Position numbers and translations under genes: made by a program
The notes under the pieces: generated by a model
The model's input: the letters and a program-made list of their open reading frames with translations, nothing else
What the model was told of the DNA's origin: nothing
The model's database searches: none
NCBI RefSeq assembly: GCF_014640255.1
Contig: NZ_BMGP01000006.1
Location: 62,001-126,000, forward strand
Length of the DNA stretch: 64,000 nucleotides
Direction of reading: 5' to 3'
Source of the DNA: Subtercola lobariae
GTDB taxonomy: Bacteria; Actinomycetota; Actinomycetes; Actinomycetales; Microbacteriaceae
Shown: positions 18,882 through 26,958 of the stretch, one piece after another
Position numbering within the stretch: the first letter of the stretch is position 1
How the letters are laid out: every line of letters starts with the position of its first letter

Positions 18882-19454
18882 ATGGTCAAGCTGATGATCG
18901 TCGTGGGCAGTGTTCGCCCGGTTCGGGTGGGGTTGCCGGTCGCCGAATGGGTGCGCGATGTGGCCGCTGCCGATGAACGGTTCGAGGTCGACTTCTGCGA
19001 CCTGAAAGAGCTCGATCTTCCGTTCATGGATGAGCCGAAGCATCCACGTTTTCACGACTACAGCCTGCCGCACACGTTCGCCTGGAGTGAGCGTGTGGCC
19101 GGCACCGACGCGTTCATCTTCATCAGCCCCGAGTACAACTACAGCTATTCGCCCGCGCTCAAAAACGCCATCGACTACCTCTTCGTAGAGTGGCATCGCA
19201 AGCCGGTCGCGTTCGTGGCCTACGGCGGCGCCTCGAGCGGCAGCCGTGGGGTTGCGGCGATGCGCCCGGTGATGGCGGCGACGGGCATGGTGGCGGCGAT
19301 GGCCGGCATTGAGCTCACGTTCGTGGGGCAGCACGTGGCCGACGGGGTGTTCACGCCGACGGATGCTCACACCGCAGCCCTCGTGAACGTGCTCGCCGAG
19401 CTGGCCATACTCGGGCCTGAGCTGGCCACGATGCGCGCGAAGCTCTACGGCTGA
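18882..19454 (+). CDS. NAD(P)H-dependent FMN reductase (flavodoxin-like fold)
   Basis: 190 residues from the ATG at 18882, which has AGGAGG 6-8 bases upstream. VKLMIVVGSVRPVRVGLPVAEWV is the phosphate-binding loop of NADPH-dependent FMN reductases (GSxRxxRxG), and FISPEYNYSYSPALKNAIDYLFVEW is the family's hallmark S/TPEYNxSxPxxLKNAID segment. YGGASSGSRGVAAMRPV forms the third flavin loop. It likely reduces FMN, quinones or azo compounds in the cytoplasm. It stands alone, between a tRNA and the HEAT-repeat gene. Confidence 0.92.
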   Translation: MVKLMIVVGSVRPVRVGLPVAEWVRDVAAADERFEVDFCDLKELDLPFMDEPKHPRFHDYSLPHTFAWSERVAGTDAFIFISPEYNYSYSPALKNAIDYLFVEWHRKPVAFVAYGGASSGSRGVAAMRPVMAATGMVAAMAGIELTFVGQHVADGVFTPTDAHTAALVNVLAELAILGPELATMRAKLYG

Positions 19455-19487
19455 CGGCTGACGGCTGACGGCCGAACGCTGAACGCT
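19453..19487. repeat. Short imperfect tandem repeat after the FMN reductase gene
   Basis: Starting in the stop codon, CTGACGG recurs three times back to back, then CCGAACGCTGAACGCTGACGG follows as a degenerate continuation. It is a 7-base slippage repeat with no coding or hairpin meaning that I can see. Confidence 0.6.
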
Positions 19488-19545
19488 GACGGCCCGCGAC
19501 CGAGCGGCGGCGGGCGGTGTCGGTGGTTCGCGGGAGGATGGGTGG

Positions 19546-20814
19546 GTGCCTACCGCTGACGAACTACTCGGGCCCGATGTTCTGGCGAGACTCATCGGGG
19601 TGCTCGAGGGCGTGCTGCCCGGGCATCCATTCGCCGCGTTGCGGGCCAGCGCCGAGAAGCTGCCTCCGCTCGCTCTGCGGCAACGCAGCGAGCTGCTGAA
19701 AGACGCTCTGCTGAGCGACCTGCCCGGCAGCGCGGCCGAGTTGGCCGCCACGGTGCGCGTCGCGATGACCGACGCGCGGTTCACGGGGTGGCTGATCTGG
19801 CCGGTGACCGAGGCGGTTTCGGCGCGGGCGCTCGAACCCCCGGTTCGGCCCGACGACTTCGACGATGCGTTGGCGCTGCTTGCAGAGCTGACTCCGCGGC
19901 TCACGGCCGAGTTCGCGATTCGTGGGCTGCTGCAGGCCGACCTCGCGCGGGCGCTGCCGACCATCCTGAGCTGGGTGCAGAGCCCCGACCCGCACGTTCG
20001 GCGCCTCGCGAGCGAAGGAACGCGCGCGTTTCTGCCGTGGGCCAAACGCGTTGCGGCCCTGCTCGAGAACCCCGAGAGCACGCTGCCCATCATCAACGCG
20101 TTGTATCGCGATGAGAGCGACTACGTGCGGCGCTCGGTGGCGAATCATCTCAACGACCTCAGTCGGCAGAGCCCGGATCTGGCGGCATCGGTTGCGGCTG
20201 AGTGGATGCTCGCTCCCGACGCCAATACGGCCCACGTGGTTCGGCACGGCCTCCGTTCTCTCGTGAAGAAGGGCCACGGGGCTACTATGGCGCTGTTCGG
20301 ATTCTCGCCGAACCACGGCGTCGCGGTCACCGGGCCGGTGTTGCGCGCAACCGAGCCGCCCGACCCAGTGGTTCTCGACCCAGCGCACCTCGACTCTGCT
20401 CTCCTCGGCCGGGCCCTCCTCGGTCGGGGCCTTCTCGATTCGGTGCCGCTCAACCCGGTGCCGCTCGACCCGGTGCCGCTCAACCCGTTGCCGCTCGTCG
20501 AAGTCACCATCGGCGACGAGCTTGCCTTCAGCGTGAGCCTGACGAACCCCACCGCGCAGCCCGCGACCCTCGTCGTCGACTACGTCGTTCATCACCGCAA
20601 AGCCAACGGAACCCAGACCACCAAGGTCTTCAAACTCACCACGACCACACTCGGCCCAGGGCAATCGGTCACCTACGAGCGCCGCCACTCGTTCAAACGC
20701 ATCACCACTCGCACATACCACCCCGGCGAGCACGCCATCGAGGTGCAGGTGAACGGCGTCGCCTCGGGCCGCACGGCGTTTCTGCTCCGCGCCGATCAGC
20801 TCCCGGGTCCTTGA
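19546..20814 (+). CDS. AlkD-like HEAT-repeat DNA alkylation repair protein with C-terminal beta domain
   Basis: 422 residues. The N-terminal 250 residues form helical HEAT-like repeats, with LSWVQSPDPHVRRLASEGTRAFLPW and INALYRDESDYVRRSVANHLNDLSRQSPDL, the conserved core of the DNA alkylation repair (AlkC/AlkD) superfamily. The C-terminal domain VEVTIGDELAFSVSLTNPTAQPATLVVDYVVHH to the end resembles the Ig-like domain of AlkC-type proteins. Between them lies an unusual 60-residue stretch rich in Leu/Pro, encoded by 15-base tandem repeats (20401-20493), which relatives do not need. The enzyme would be expected to excise bulky or cationic alkylated bases. Start is the GTG/ATG codon at 19546 preceded by GGGAGGATGGGTG; moderately sure of it. 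Confidence 0.85.
   Translation: MPTADELLGPDVLARLIGVLEGVLPGHPFAALRASAEKLPPLALRQRSELLKDALLSDLPGSAAELAATVRVAMTDARFTGWLIWPVTEAVSARALEPPVRPDDFDDALALLAELTPRLTAEFAIRGLLQADLARALPTILSWVQSPDPHVRRLASEGTRAFLPWAKRVAALLENPESTLPIINALYRDESDYVRRSVANHLNDLSRQSPDLAASVAAEWMLAPDANTAHVVRHGLRSLVKKGHGATMALFGFSPNHGVAVTGPVLRATEPPDPVVLDPAHLDSALLGRALLGRGLLDSVPLNPVPLDPVPLNPLPLVEVTIGDELAFSVSLTNPTAQPATLVVDYVVHHRKANGTQTTKVFKLTTTTLGPGQSVTYERRHSFKRITTRTYHPGEHAIEVQVNGVASGRTAFLLRADQLPGP
20401..20493 (+). repeat. 15-bp in-frame tandem repeats inside the AlkD-like gene
   Basis: Four clean 15-base units of the form CTCAACCCGGTGCCG run from 20434 to 20493, preceded by two more diverged units from 20401. Each encodes five residues (LNPVP, LDPVP, LNPLP and similar). 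They keep the frame open and lie between the HEAT and Ig-like domains. Confidence 0.85.
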
Positions 20815-20874
20815 CCTCCAGCACACCTCTGTAGTTCGGCCCCGCCCCGATCTGCCCCACCAGAACTCCGATCC

Positions 20875-20970
20875 GGAGCGCGGGACGAGCGGGAGCGGAG
20901 CGGAAGCGGAGCGGAAGCGGAGCGGGAGCGGGGCGGAGCGGGGCGGAGCGGGGCGGAGCGGGGCGGCCGA
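20875..20970. repeat. Intergenic G-rich simple repeat
   Basis: About 95 bases made of GGAGCGG, GGAAGCGGAGC and GGGGCGGAGC units in tandem, between the AlkD-like and FUSC genes. The last five units are almost identical (GCGGGGCGGA-type, 10 bases). It has no open frame with coding character and no dyad symmetry; slippage is the likely origin. G-quadruplex formation on the plus strand is possible. Confidence 0.8.
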
Positions 20971-21048
20971 GACGAGCGCGAGCGAGGCGGCAGCAGCGGC
21001 AGATCTTGAGCAGAGCACCGAGACGCGTTGCGGCGTAACATTTCGGGC

Positions 21049-22980
21049 ATGAGTAGGGTGGCGGCGAGCGCGAGAGCGGGGGCGGCGGGCGGGCGAGTGG
21101 ATGCCCGGCAGAACGCCGCCGACCGCACCGCCGTCGTGACGCGGTTCGACCCGAGGCTGCTGCTGTTGCGGCGGGCCGTGGTGACCATGGCGGCAGCGCT
21201 CGCGAGCTTCTTCACGATGTGGTTCGCCGGGCTGCCGCTCGCGGTCGGAGTCACGCCGGCCGTGCTCGCCGTGGTGCTGACGATCACGTTCTCACGCACC
21301 GAGAGTAAGGCCAGCGAGAGCGCTCTGCTGCAGCGGTTCGTGCTGATTCCGTTGGTGGCGGCCGCCGCGACGGGGGTGGCGTGGCTGTTCAGCACGGTGT
21401 TCCCCGTGGGAGCGCTGGTGTTCATCCTGGGCTTGTCGCTCTCTATTTGGGTGCGCCGGTTCGGGCCCCGGGCCGCACGCCTCGGATCGGTTCTGTCACT
21501 GCCGCTGATGGCCGTGCTCATTGTTCCCGTGCAATTGCCACGTTCGTTGCCCGCGTGGCTGGCGATTGCGATCAGTGTTGTGGCGGCGCTGGTGGCCGTC
21601 GCGTGGGTCGAGCTGCTGCAGTGGTTGGCGCGCGTGTCGGGCTTTCTGCCCCGCCGAGACCTCGAGGCGTCGGCCCGTCTCGACGCCGCGGCCGATGGCG
21701 TGGCGGGCTCCGCGGCCGGTGACGCAGCGGCGGGCGGCTCCGCGGCCGGTGGCGCCGATGCCGACGGTATGGTTGGCCCTCCGCCTCGGCCCGCCGATGC
21801 AACCACTTCACCCGATGCATCCCGGCCCACAGCCGCCACTTCACCCGACGCATCCCGGCCCACAGCCGCCACTTCACCCGACGCATCCCGGCCCACAGCC
21901 GCCACATCACCCGACGCATCCCGGCCCACAGCCGCCACGTCACCGACCACCAGGGTCGCCGTTTCCCCACCCAGCCGCCCGCAGCCCCGCCGTATCCTCC
22001 CGAGCACCCGCATGGCCGCGCAGCTCGCGGTGGCGCTGGCCGCCGCGTTCATCGTGGGCCGCCTCGTCTTCCCCGACCACTGGGCCTGGGTGGTACTCAC
22101 TGCGTTCATCGTCTGCGCCGGAAACCGCGGCCGCGGCGACGTGGTGTACAAGAGCATCCTGCGCGTGGCAGGCGCCGTAGCGGGCACCGTCGCCGTGGTC
22201 GCCCTCACCGAAATGCTCGGGGCAGAAGGCGGCACCACCGTCACCATCGCCATCTTCACCATCCTCTTCTTCGCCCTCTGGCTGCGCGACATCAACTACG
22301 CCTTCTGGGCGGCCGGCGTCACCGTGATTCTCGCCCTGCTGCAAACGGCCTCCGGCGCAAGCGTGCTCACAGGGGGCCCCCTGCTCGGCGAACGCATTGT
22401 GGCCATTGTGGTCGGTGCCCTCTGCGGGGTTCTCGCCTCCTGGTTTCTCCTCCCGGTACGCACTGAGGCGGTGGTCAGAAAGCGGCTGGCGGATGCTCTG
22501 GCCGCCGCCTCGGTGGCCGTTCACCCGAGCACCGAACCCACCGCGCGCCTTTCGGCGCTGGCCCTGTTCGAGCAGAAACTCGACCTCGTCGAACCCGTGG
22601 CGCGGGCCGTTCGCTCCCACCGCGGATTCACCCGACTCTGGCGCCACTCCCCCCACCCGGCCGACCTGATCGCCGCAGTCGCAGCACTAGAGCCCCTCGT
22701 GGCAGACCTCGTCGACCGCCTAGCCCCCACCGCGGCCCCCTCTTCGGCAGTACCCTCCGCCGCGCTGCCGCCCCCGAGCCCCGCGCGCCTGGGCGCCATC
22801 GCGAAAGCGGTCGGCGCAGCACGCCGCGCTCTCGCGAGTACGCCGCGTCTCCCGCGCGGCGAGGCAGCCGCGGCGCAACCCACGAAGACCCCATCGCCCC
22901 CTGCCCCCGGCACCGACGCCGCAATCGCCGCAATCGCTCAGGTGCGCACCCTGCTACTCGACGCCCTCGTCGACGCCTGA
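21049..22980 (+). CDS. FUSC-family membrane transporter (aromatic acid exporter / YccS-like)
   Basis: 643 residues. Two blocks of membrane helices, residues about 45-190 and 330-480, are separated by a long hydrophilic Ala/Pro-rich loop. The second block contains the fusaric acid resistance (FUSC) core: WAWVVLTAFIVCAGNRGRGDVVYKSILRVAGAVAGTVAVV, with the typical WAxLTA...R..G...GT pattern. The C-terminal third is cytoplasmic and helical, ending in Ala/Pro-rich sequence. Efflux of aromatic acids is the usual guess. The central loop is swollen by four 33-base tandem repeats. ATG 21049 is preceded by TAACAT seven bases upstream, suggesting a leaderless transcript. Confidence 0.85.
   Translation: MSRVAASARAGAAGGRVDARQNAADRTAVVTRFDPRLLLLRRAVVTMAAALASFFTMWFAGLPLAVGVTPAVLAVVLTITFSRTESKASESALLQRFVLIPLVAAAATGVAWLFSTVFPVGALVFILGLSLSIWVRRFGPRAARLGSVLSLPLMAVLIVPVQLPRSLPAWLAIAISVVAALVAVAWVELLQWLARVSGFLPRRDLEASARLDAAADGVAGSAAGDAAAGGSAAGGADADGMVGPPPRPADATTSPDASRPTAATSPDASRPTAATSPDASRPTAATSPDASRPTAATSPTTRVAVSPPSRPQPRRILPSTRMAAQLAVALAAAFIVGRLVFPDHWAWVVLTAFIVCAGNRGRGDVVYKSILRVAGAVAGTVAVVALTEMLGAEGGTTVTIAIFTILFFALWLRDINYAFWAAGVTVILALLQTASGASVLTGGPLLGERIVAIVVGALCGVLASWFLLPVRTEAVVRKRLADALAAASVAVHPSTEPTARLSALALFEQKLDLVEPVARAVRSHRGFTRLWRHSPHPADLIAAVAALEPLVADLVDRLAPTAAPSSAVPSAALPPPSPARLGAIAKAVGAARRALASTPRLPRGEAAAAQPTKTPSPPAPGTDAAIAAIAQVRTLLLDALVDA
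21805..21936 (+). repeat. Four tandem copies of a 33-bp unit inside the FUSC gene
   Basis: Units at 21805-21837, 21838-21870, 21871-21903 and 21904-21936, nearly identical (one or two base changes), each encoding TSPDASRPTAA. They lie in the hydrophilic loop between the two membrane blocks and preserve frame, so copy number could vary without killing the gene. Confidence 0.95.
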
Positions 22981-23230
22981 CTGCATGATTCCTCGAGTAT
23001 CTGAGCCGCCGAAGCCGGCTGGGCGCCGAGACTATCGACCGCGCGGTGAACACGTGCGCCGCGAAATCGCGGATCGACTGCGGGTCGAATACGCTAGAGC
23101 GAACGCGCACGAGCTGCGCTGACTACTCAGACGCAGACACTGCCGCGCAGACAGTTCCGCGCTGTGCCGTTTCGAACCCGCCGTGCACGCCGCGATCATC
23201 CGGCGCCCAACCGACAGGAAAACCCCGCAC

Positions 23231-24007
23231 GTGACAACTCCCCGCCTCGTTGCCTTCGACCTTGACGACACGCTCGCGCCGTCGAAATCGCCCCTCGACC
23301 CCGAAATGGCCGAGCTGCTCGTGCGGCTTCTGGGCGTCGTCGAGGTGTGCGTGATTTCGGGTGGACAGATCGCCCAGTTCGAGATGCAGGTGATCGACAA
23401 CCTGCAGGGCGCGAGCGACGCCGCGCTCGAACGCCTGCACCTGATGCCCACCTGCGGCACCCAGTACTACCGCTACACCGATGACGCCTGGACTCAGATC
23501 TACGCCCAGAACCTCACCGACGACGAGAAGACCCGCGCGCTCGAAGTGGTCGAGCGCGTCGCCCGCCGACTCGGCTACTGGGAGACGAAGACCTGGGGGC
23601 CCATTCTCGAAGACCGCGGTTCGCAGATCACGTTTTCGGCGCTCGGCCAGAGTGCGCCCGTCGCCGAGAAGACCGCGTGGGATCCGACGGGCGAGAAGAA
23701 GAACACCCTCCGCGAAGCGGCGCAGGCCGAGCTACCAGACCTCGAGGTGCGTTCAGGCGGATCGACCTCGGTCGACATCACCCGCCAGGGCATCGACAAG
23801 GCATACGGCATGAAGAAGCTCGCCGAGATGACGGGCATCCCGCTCGATGACATGCTCTTCGTGGGCGATCGCCTCGACCCCGACGGCAACGACTACCCCG
23901 TCAAGGCTCTCGGCGTGGAGTGCTTCGCAGTGGAAGGCTGGCACGACACGGCGGCCTACCTCGAGAAGCTCATTCCCGAGCTGCAGGCGGCCGCCGCCGC
24001 GAGTTGA
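23231..24007 (+). CDS. HAD-superfamily phosphatase (HAD-IIB, phosphomannomutase/SPP-like)
   Basis: 258 residues from the GTG at 23231 (AGGA lies 11 bases upstream). Motif I LVAFDLDDTLAPSKSPLD starts at residue 6; motif II is VCVISGGQIAQF; motif IV is MLFVGDRLDPDGNDYPVKALGVECFAV with the GDxxDxxGND arrangement of cap-C2B enzymes. The capped middle part LMPTCGTQYYRY resembles eukaryotic-type phosphomannomutase and sucrose-phosphatase members. Sugar-phosphate hydrolysis or isomerisation is likely, but the substrate is not known. The gene stands alone before the DksA-like gene. Confidence 0.85.
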   Translation: MTTPRLVAFDLDDTLAPSKSPLDPEMAELLVRLLGVVEVCVISGGQIAQFEMQVIDNLQGASDAALERLHLMPTCGTQYYRYTDDAWTQIYAQNLTDDEKTRALEVVERVARRLGYWETKTWGPILEDRGSQITFSALGQSAPVAEKTAWDPTGEKKNTLREAAQAELPDLEVRSGGSTSVDITRQGIDKAYGMKKLAEMTGIPLDDMLFVGDRLDPDGNDYPVKALGVECFAVEGWHDTAAYLEKLIPELQAAAAAS

Positions 24008-24056
24008 CGCCCGTCGCGGTCTGTGCGCCGGTTTGCGGCGTACAGTTGGGGCGATT

Positions 24057-24425
24057 ATGCCCGAACCGCTCACGGATGCCCAGCTCGCCGAGCTCGAACG
24101 CACCCTCCGGGCGCAGCGGCTGGCGCTCGACGCCGAACAAGCTCGTTTAGCCGGCACGCTCGACGAAGTTCGGGCGGCTCGTAACGGTTCTGACGCTGAT
24201 GACGAACACGACCCAGAGGGCCCGACGCTCTCATCGGAGTGGTCGCGGCTCAGCGGTCTGACCGCCGACTTCGCGGTGGGGTCGGCCGCCCTCGACCGCG
24301 CCGCCTCGCGCATCGGCGCGGGTTCATATGGGGCGTGCATCCGCTGCGGTCAGCCCGGCGGCTTCGACCGACTGGATGCCCTGCCCGCCGCCGAGCTCTG
24401 CATCACCTGCGCGCGGCTGGCCTGA
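24057..24425 (+). CDS. DksA/TraR-type C4 zinc-finger protein
   Basis: 122 residues. The N-terminal part is a charged helical hairpin (LTDAQLAELERTLRAQRLALDAEQARLAGTLDEVRAAR), a possible coiled coil. The C-terminal zinc finger GAGSYGACIRCGQPGGFDRLDALPAAELCITCARLA has the CxxC-17-CxxC spacing and the surrounding G-Y-G-C-x-x-C-G pattern of the DksA/TraR family. DksA binds the secondary channel of RNA polymerase; actinobacterial members are distant and their roles are not well known. TACAGT lies 10 bases upstream of the ATG, suggesting a very short leader. Confidence 0.85.
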   Translation: MPEPLTDAQLAELERTLRAQRLALDAEQARLAGTLDEVRAARNGSDADDEHDPEGPTLSSEWSRLSGLTADFAVGSAALDRAASRIGAGSYGACIRCGQPGGFDRLDALPAAELCITCARLA

Positions 24426-24588
24426 CACCCCGCTAGCATCATCTTTTTCTAGGCCTGTCAACCCTACCGTTTCTGAGTTTTAGCTGTTACTTTCAGTAAA
24501 GGTTTCGGGGGTTCCTGGGAATCTTGCCATTTGATGGGGCAAACGCCGGCGCAGCGGAGTAATTCCTCGTTCTGTACTAAGGAAAGCA

Positions 24589-25788
24589 ATGTCACGAACG
24601 TTTTCTTGGCGGAAGGTGCTGGCTGTTCCAGTAGTTCTGTCTCTCGCGGTTGGCGGGGCTCTTTTTGCTGCTAGTTCGGCTAGTGCGGCGGATGCCGGAC
24701 TCACGGTGACGAGCCCGACCGAGGGTTCAACTGTGGATTCGCGAACCGTCACCGTTTCGGGTTCGGTCGATGGTTCCGCGACGGTCATCGTGTACGCCGC
24801 TGACGGCACGACGGTGCTGGGTAGCACCAATGTCACCGGCGACTCCGGCGTTGCCACTCCCTATCAGGTGACGTTGCCGGCCTACGCTGACGACGCGGCT
24901 ACATCGCAGACCATTGAGGTCGGCGGTCTCCTCGGCGGCAGTGGTATTCCGCAGGTGAAACGCACCTTCAACCTTCCAGCCTCGAACTTTGGTCTCACGG
25001 TCACGAGCCCGACCGAGGGTGAGGCCCTCGATTCACGCACTGTCGTTTTCAGTGGCGCGGGTGCTGACGGCTCGACTGTGAACGTGCTCGATTCGAAGGG
25101 CGACCCGATTCCCGGAACAACTGATGCTGTCGTCTCCGACGGCTCGTGGACAACGACGGGAACGTACGCCGATGACGCGACTGTTGACCAGACCGTCTCT
25201 GTGAACCAGGTTTCGAACGGCGCGGGTCACGGCACCGTCATCCGCAGCTTCACGCTACCGGCTCCTGCCCTCTTCCCGGCACCGGTGATCACCAGCCCGA
25301 CGAACGGTCAGGCACTCACGGGCAGCACTGTCACGTTCACCGGCACCGGTAAGCCCGGCGCGAATATCGCGCTCATCATCGCGCCGACTGCGGCGCTGAA
25401 AGCGCAGGCGAAGGCCAAGGCGGCACCGGCCAAACCGACAGACCCGATCGTGGTGGATCCCACATCGGGCATCTGGACAGTCACTCTCGCTCTGCAGCCG
25501 AATGACTACACCGCCGTTGCCACCGAGGTCACCCTCGATTCCGACGGCAACCTGATCGCGATCATCTCCGAACCCTCCGCGCCAGTGGAATTCACCCTCG
25601 CCGCCGCAGCTGTCACACCCGTCGTCGTCGTCACCCCGACGACTCCGACAACGACCGCCGCTACTTCGGCGAGCGGCACGCTCGCTGAAACCGGCCTCGA
25701 CGCGACCGCACTCGCTGGCCTGAGCGCCTTGCTGCTTCTCGCCGGGGCAGTGCTCGTACTGGTGCGCCGCAAGCGCCACACCAGCTAA
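24589..25788 (+). CDS. Cell-wall surface protein with LAETG sorting signal
   Basis: 399 residues. A Sec signal peptide (residues 1-34, ending ASSASAAD), then two or three beta-sandwich repeats opening LTVTSPTEGSTVDSRTVTVSG and LTVTSPTEGEALDSRTVVFSG, with ITSPTNGQALTGSTVTFTG as a third. These look like bacterial Ig-like/Big repeats. A Thr/Pro linker leads to LAETGLDATALAGLSALLLLAGAVLVLVRRKRHTS: an LPXTG-like motif (LAETG, class E type), a hydrophobic span and a basic tail. It is therefore probably anchored by a sortase; no sortase gene is in the window. AAGGAAA lies 5 bases before the ATG. A terminator follows. Confidence 0.88.
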   Translation: MSRTFSWRKVLAVPVVLSLAVGGALFAASSASAADAGLTVTSPTEGSTVDSRTVTVSGSVDGSATVIVYAADGTTVLGSTNVTGDSGVATPYQVTLPAYADDAATSQTIEVGGLLGGSGIPQVKRTFNLPASNFGLTVTSPTEGEALDSRTVVFSGAGADGSTVNVLDSKGDPIPGTTDAVVSDGSWTTTGTYADDATVDQTVSVNQVSNGAGHGTVIRSFTLPAPALFPAPVITSPTNGQALTGSTVTFTGTGKPGANIALIIAPTAALKAQAKAKAAPAKPTDPIVVDPTSGIWTVTLALQPNDYTAVATEVTLDSDGNLIAIISEPSAPVEFTLAAAAVTPVVVVTPTTPTTTAATSASGTLAETGLDATALAGLSALLLLAGAVLVLVRRKRHTS

Positions 25789-25801
25789 GCCTGGTTCGAA
25801 G

Positions 25802-25832
25802 GAAGGCCCCGTTCTTGAATGGGGACTTCTTT
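25802..25832 (+). terminator. Intrinsic terminator after the LAETG surface protein gene
   Basis: GAAG-G-CCCC, a 10-base loop, then GGGG-A-CTTC followed by TTT, about 15 bases after the stop. The stem is 8 bp with one opposed G/A mismatch. The T run is short but the position is right. Confidence 0.75.
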
Positions 25833-25870
25833 CGTGCGACGGCGGCAGTCGAAGGAGTTGCGTCAAAGAT

Positions 25871-26314
25871 CTACTCCTGCTGCTCGGCGATGATCTTCTC
25901 CATCACGTCGAAGAACGAGTTGTAGCCCACGATGGTCTGCGCGTACTGCTCTTCGGTGAGGTTGCCGCCCGACTGCGTCATGGTCATCTCGGTACCGCCG
26001 GCGACCTCGACGAGATCGATCGTGACGGGCTCGCGCGCCGCATTCGCGGGGTCGTCGGTCATGGTGAAGGCGAGCCGCGCGGGCGGATCGACCTCGAGGT
26101 ATTCACCGACCCAGTTGATGATGGGGCCGTCAGGAATGTGCATGGTGGCTGCCCAGGCGCCGCCGACCCGAACATCCATCGAGAGCGTCTCGAGCGGAAC
26201 CGCAACCGCCTCGGTGCCGAACCACACCGAGAAGTGCTCGGGGGTGCTCCAGAGGGCGTAAATCAGTTCGCGGGGAGCAGCGAACGTGCGAGTGATGGTG
26301 ATGCCGTCGGTCAT
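25871..26314 (-). CDS. SRPBCC / AHSA1-domain protein
   Basis: 147 residues. The start ITITRTFAAPRELIYALWSTPEHFSVWFG is the typical opening of activator-of-Hsp90-like (AHSA1) START-fold proteins, followed by VRVGGAWAATM and the long helix at the C-terminus (YNSFFDVMEKIIAEQQ). Such proteins have a hydrophobic ligand cavity and many are linked to stress or polyketide metabolism; the ligand here is unknown. ATG 26314 has AGGAGA 7 bases upstream, so the longer frame is rejected. The next gene in the same direction upstream is the OhrR-like regulator, but there are about 116 bases between them. Confidence 0.85.
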   Translation of the reverse strand: MTDGITITRTFAAPRELIYALWSTPEHFSVWFGTEAVAVPLETLSMDVRVGGAWAATMHIPDGPIINWVGEYLEVDPPARLAFTMTDDPANAAREPVTIDLVEVAGGTEMTMTQSGGNLTEEQYAQTIVGYNSFFDVMEKIIAEQQE

Positions 26315-26430
26315 GAGCGTTCTCCTGAAGGGGTGAAGCTCGAATATACCGAACACGACGGCGATTCAGCGGGTGACGTGACCAGTCAGCGCGATCGCCA
26401 CTGCACCTCGAGTTCGCGGGTGCGCCTGGG

Positions 26431-26898
26431 TCAGCGCGCCGACGTCGCTGCGATCACCCCGTGCAGCACTCCGCGCAGATGCTCGAGATCGGGCACGCTC
26501 ATGTTCAGCGCCGAAGCCACCCGCGGCGGAATAGTCAGGGCGACCTCACGCAGCGCGGCGCCTCGGGGCGTGAGGGTGAGGTCGAGCATCCGCTCGTCGA
26601 CGCTGCTGCGTTCTCGGGCAACGTAGCCCGCCGCCTCGAGGCGCTTGAGCAGCGGCGAGAGAGTGGCCGGCTCGAGGCTGAGGGCCCCGGCGAGATTCTT
26701 CACCGAACGAGGGTTCTGCTGCCAGAGCGCCAGCATCACGAGGTATTGCGGGTGGGTCAGCCCGAGGGGTTCGAGCAAAGGCCGATAGAGCCCGATCACA
26801 TTGCGGGCGGCGATCGCCAAGGCGAAGCACACCTGGTTCTCGAGCGCGAGGATGTTCGGCTCGCCGTGCGCGCCCTGTTCGCCCTGCGCGTCACTCAT
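26431..26898 (-). CDS. MarR-family regulator of the OhrR type
   Basis: 155 residues. LENQVCFALAIAARNVIGLYRPLLEPLGLTHPQYLVMLALWQ closely follows the OhrR pattern, in which the Cys (here residue 24) is the peroxide sensor; the two Tyr residues YRPLL and PQYLVM, which support that Cys, are also present. The winged helix-turn-helix is LAGALSLEPATLSPLLKRLEAAGYVARERSSVDERMLDLTLT. OhrR represses organic hydroperoxide resistance genes; no ohr gene is adjacent. A 14-base palindrome lies in the divergent region. Other targets, such as the small gene 26959-27201, are possible. Confidence 0.85.
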   Translation of the reverse strand: MSDAQGEQGAHGEPNILALENQVCFALAIAARNVIGLYRPLLEPLGLTHPQYLVMLALWQQNPRSVKNLAGALSLEPATLSPLLKRLEAAGYVARERSSVDERMLDLTLTPRGAALREVALTIPPRVASALNMSVPDLEHLRGVLHGVIAATSAR

Positions 26899-26941
26899 CG
26901 TCTCGCTCCATCTGCCCTTCGCCGCCCACTTCGATCATTTA

Positions 26942-26955
26942 GTTAGTACACTAAC
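26942..26955. promoter_or_regulatory. Candidate MarR/OhrR operator
   Basis: GTTAGT-AC-ACTAAC, a perfect 6-bp dyad with 2-base spacer in an AT-rich spot within otherwise high-GC DNA. It is 43 bases upstream of the regulator start and just 3 bases before the divergent ATG at 26959, ideal for control of both. The AT-rich palindrome is of the kind bound by MarR proteins. Confidence 0.65.
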
Positions 26956-26958
26956 AGT

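Noticed and set aside
21805-21936. Possible CRISPR-like array (four regular 33-bp units)
   Set aside because: Units abut without spacers, lie in frame inside a transporter gene and encode a protein repeat; no cas genes are present.
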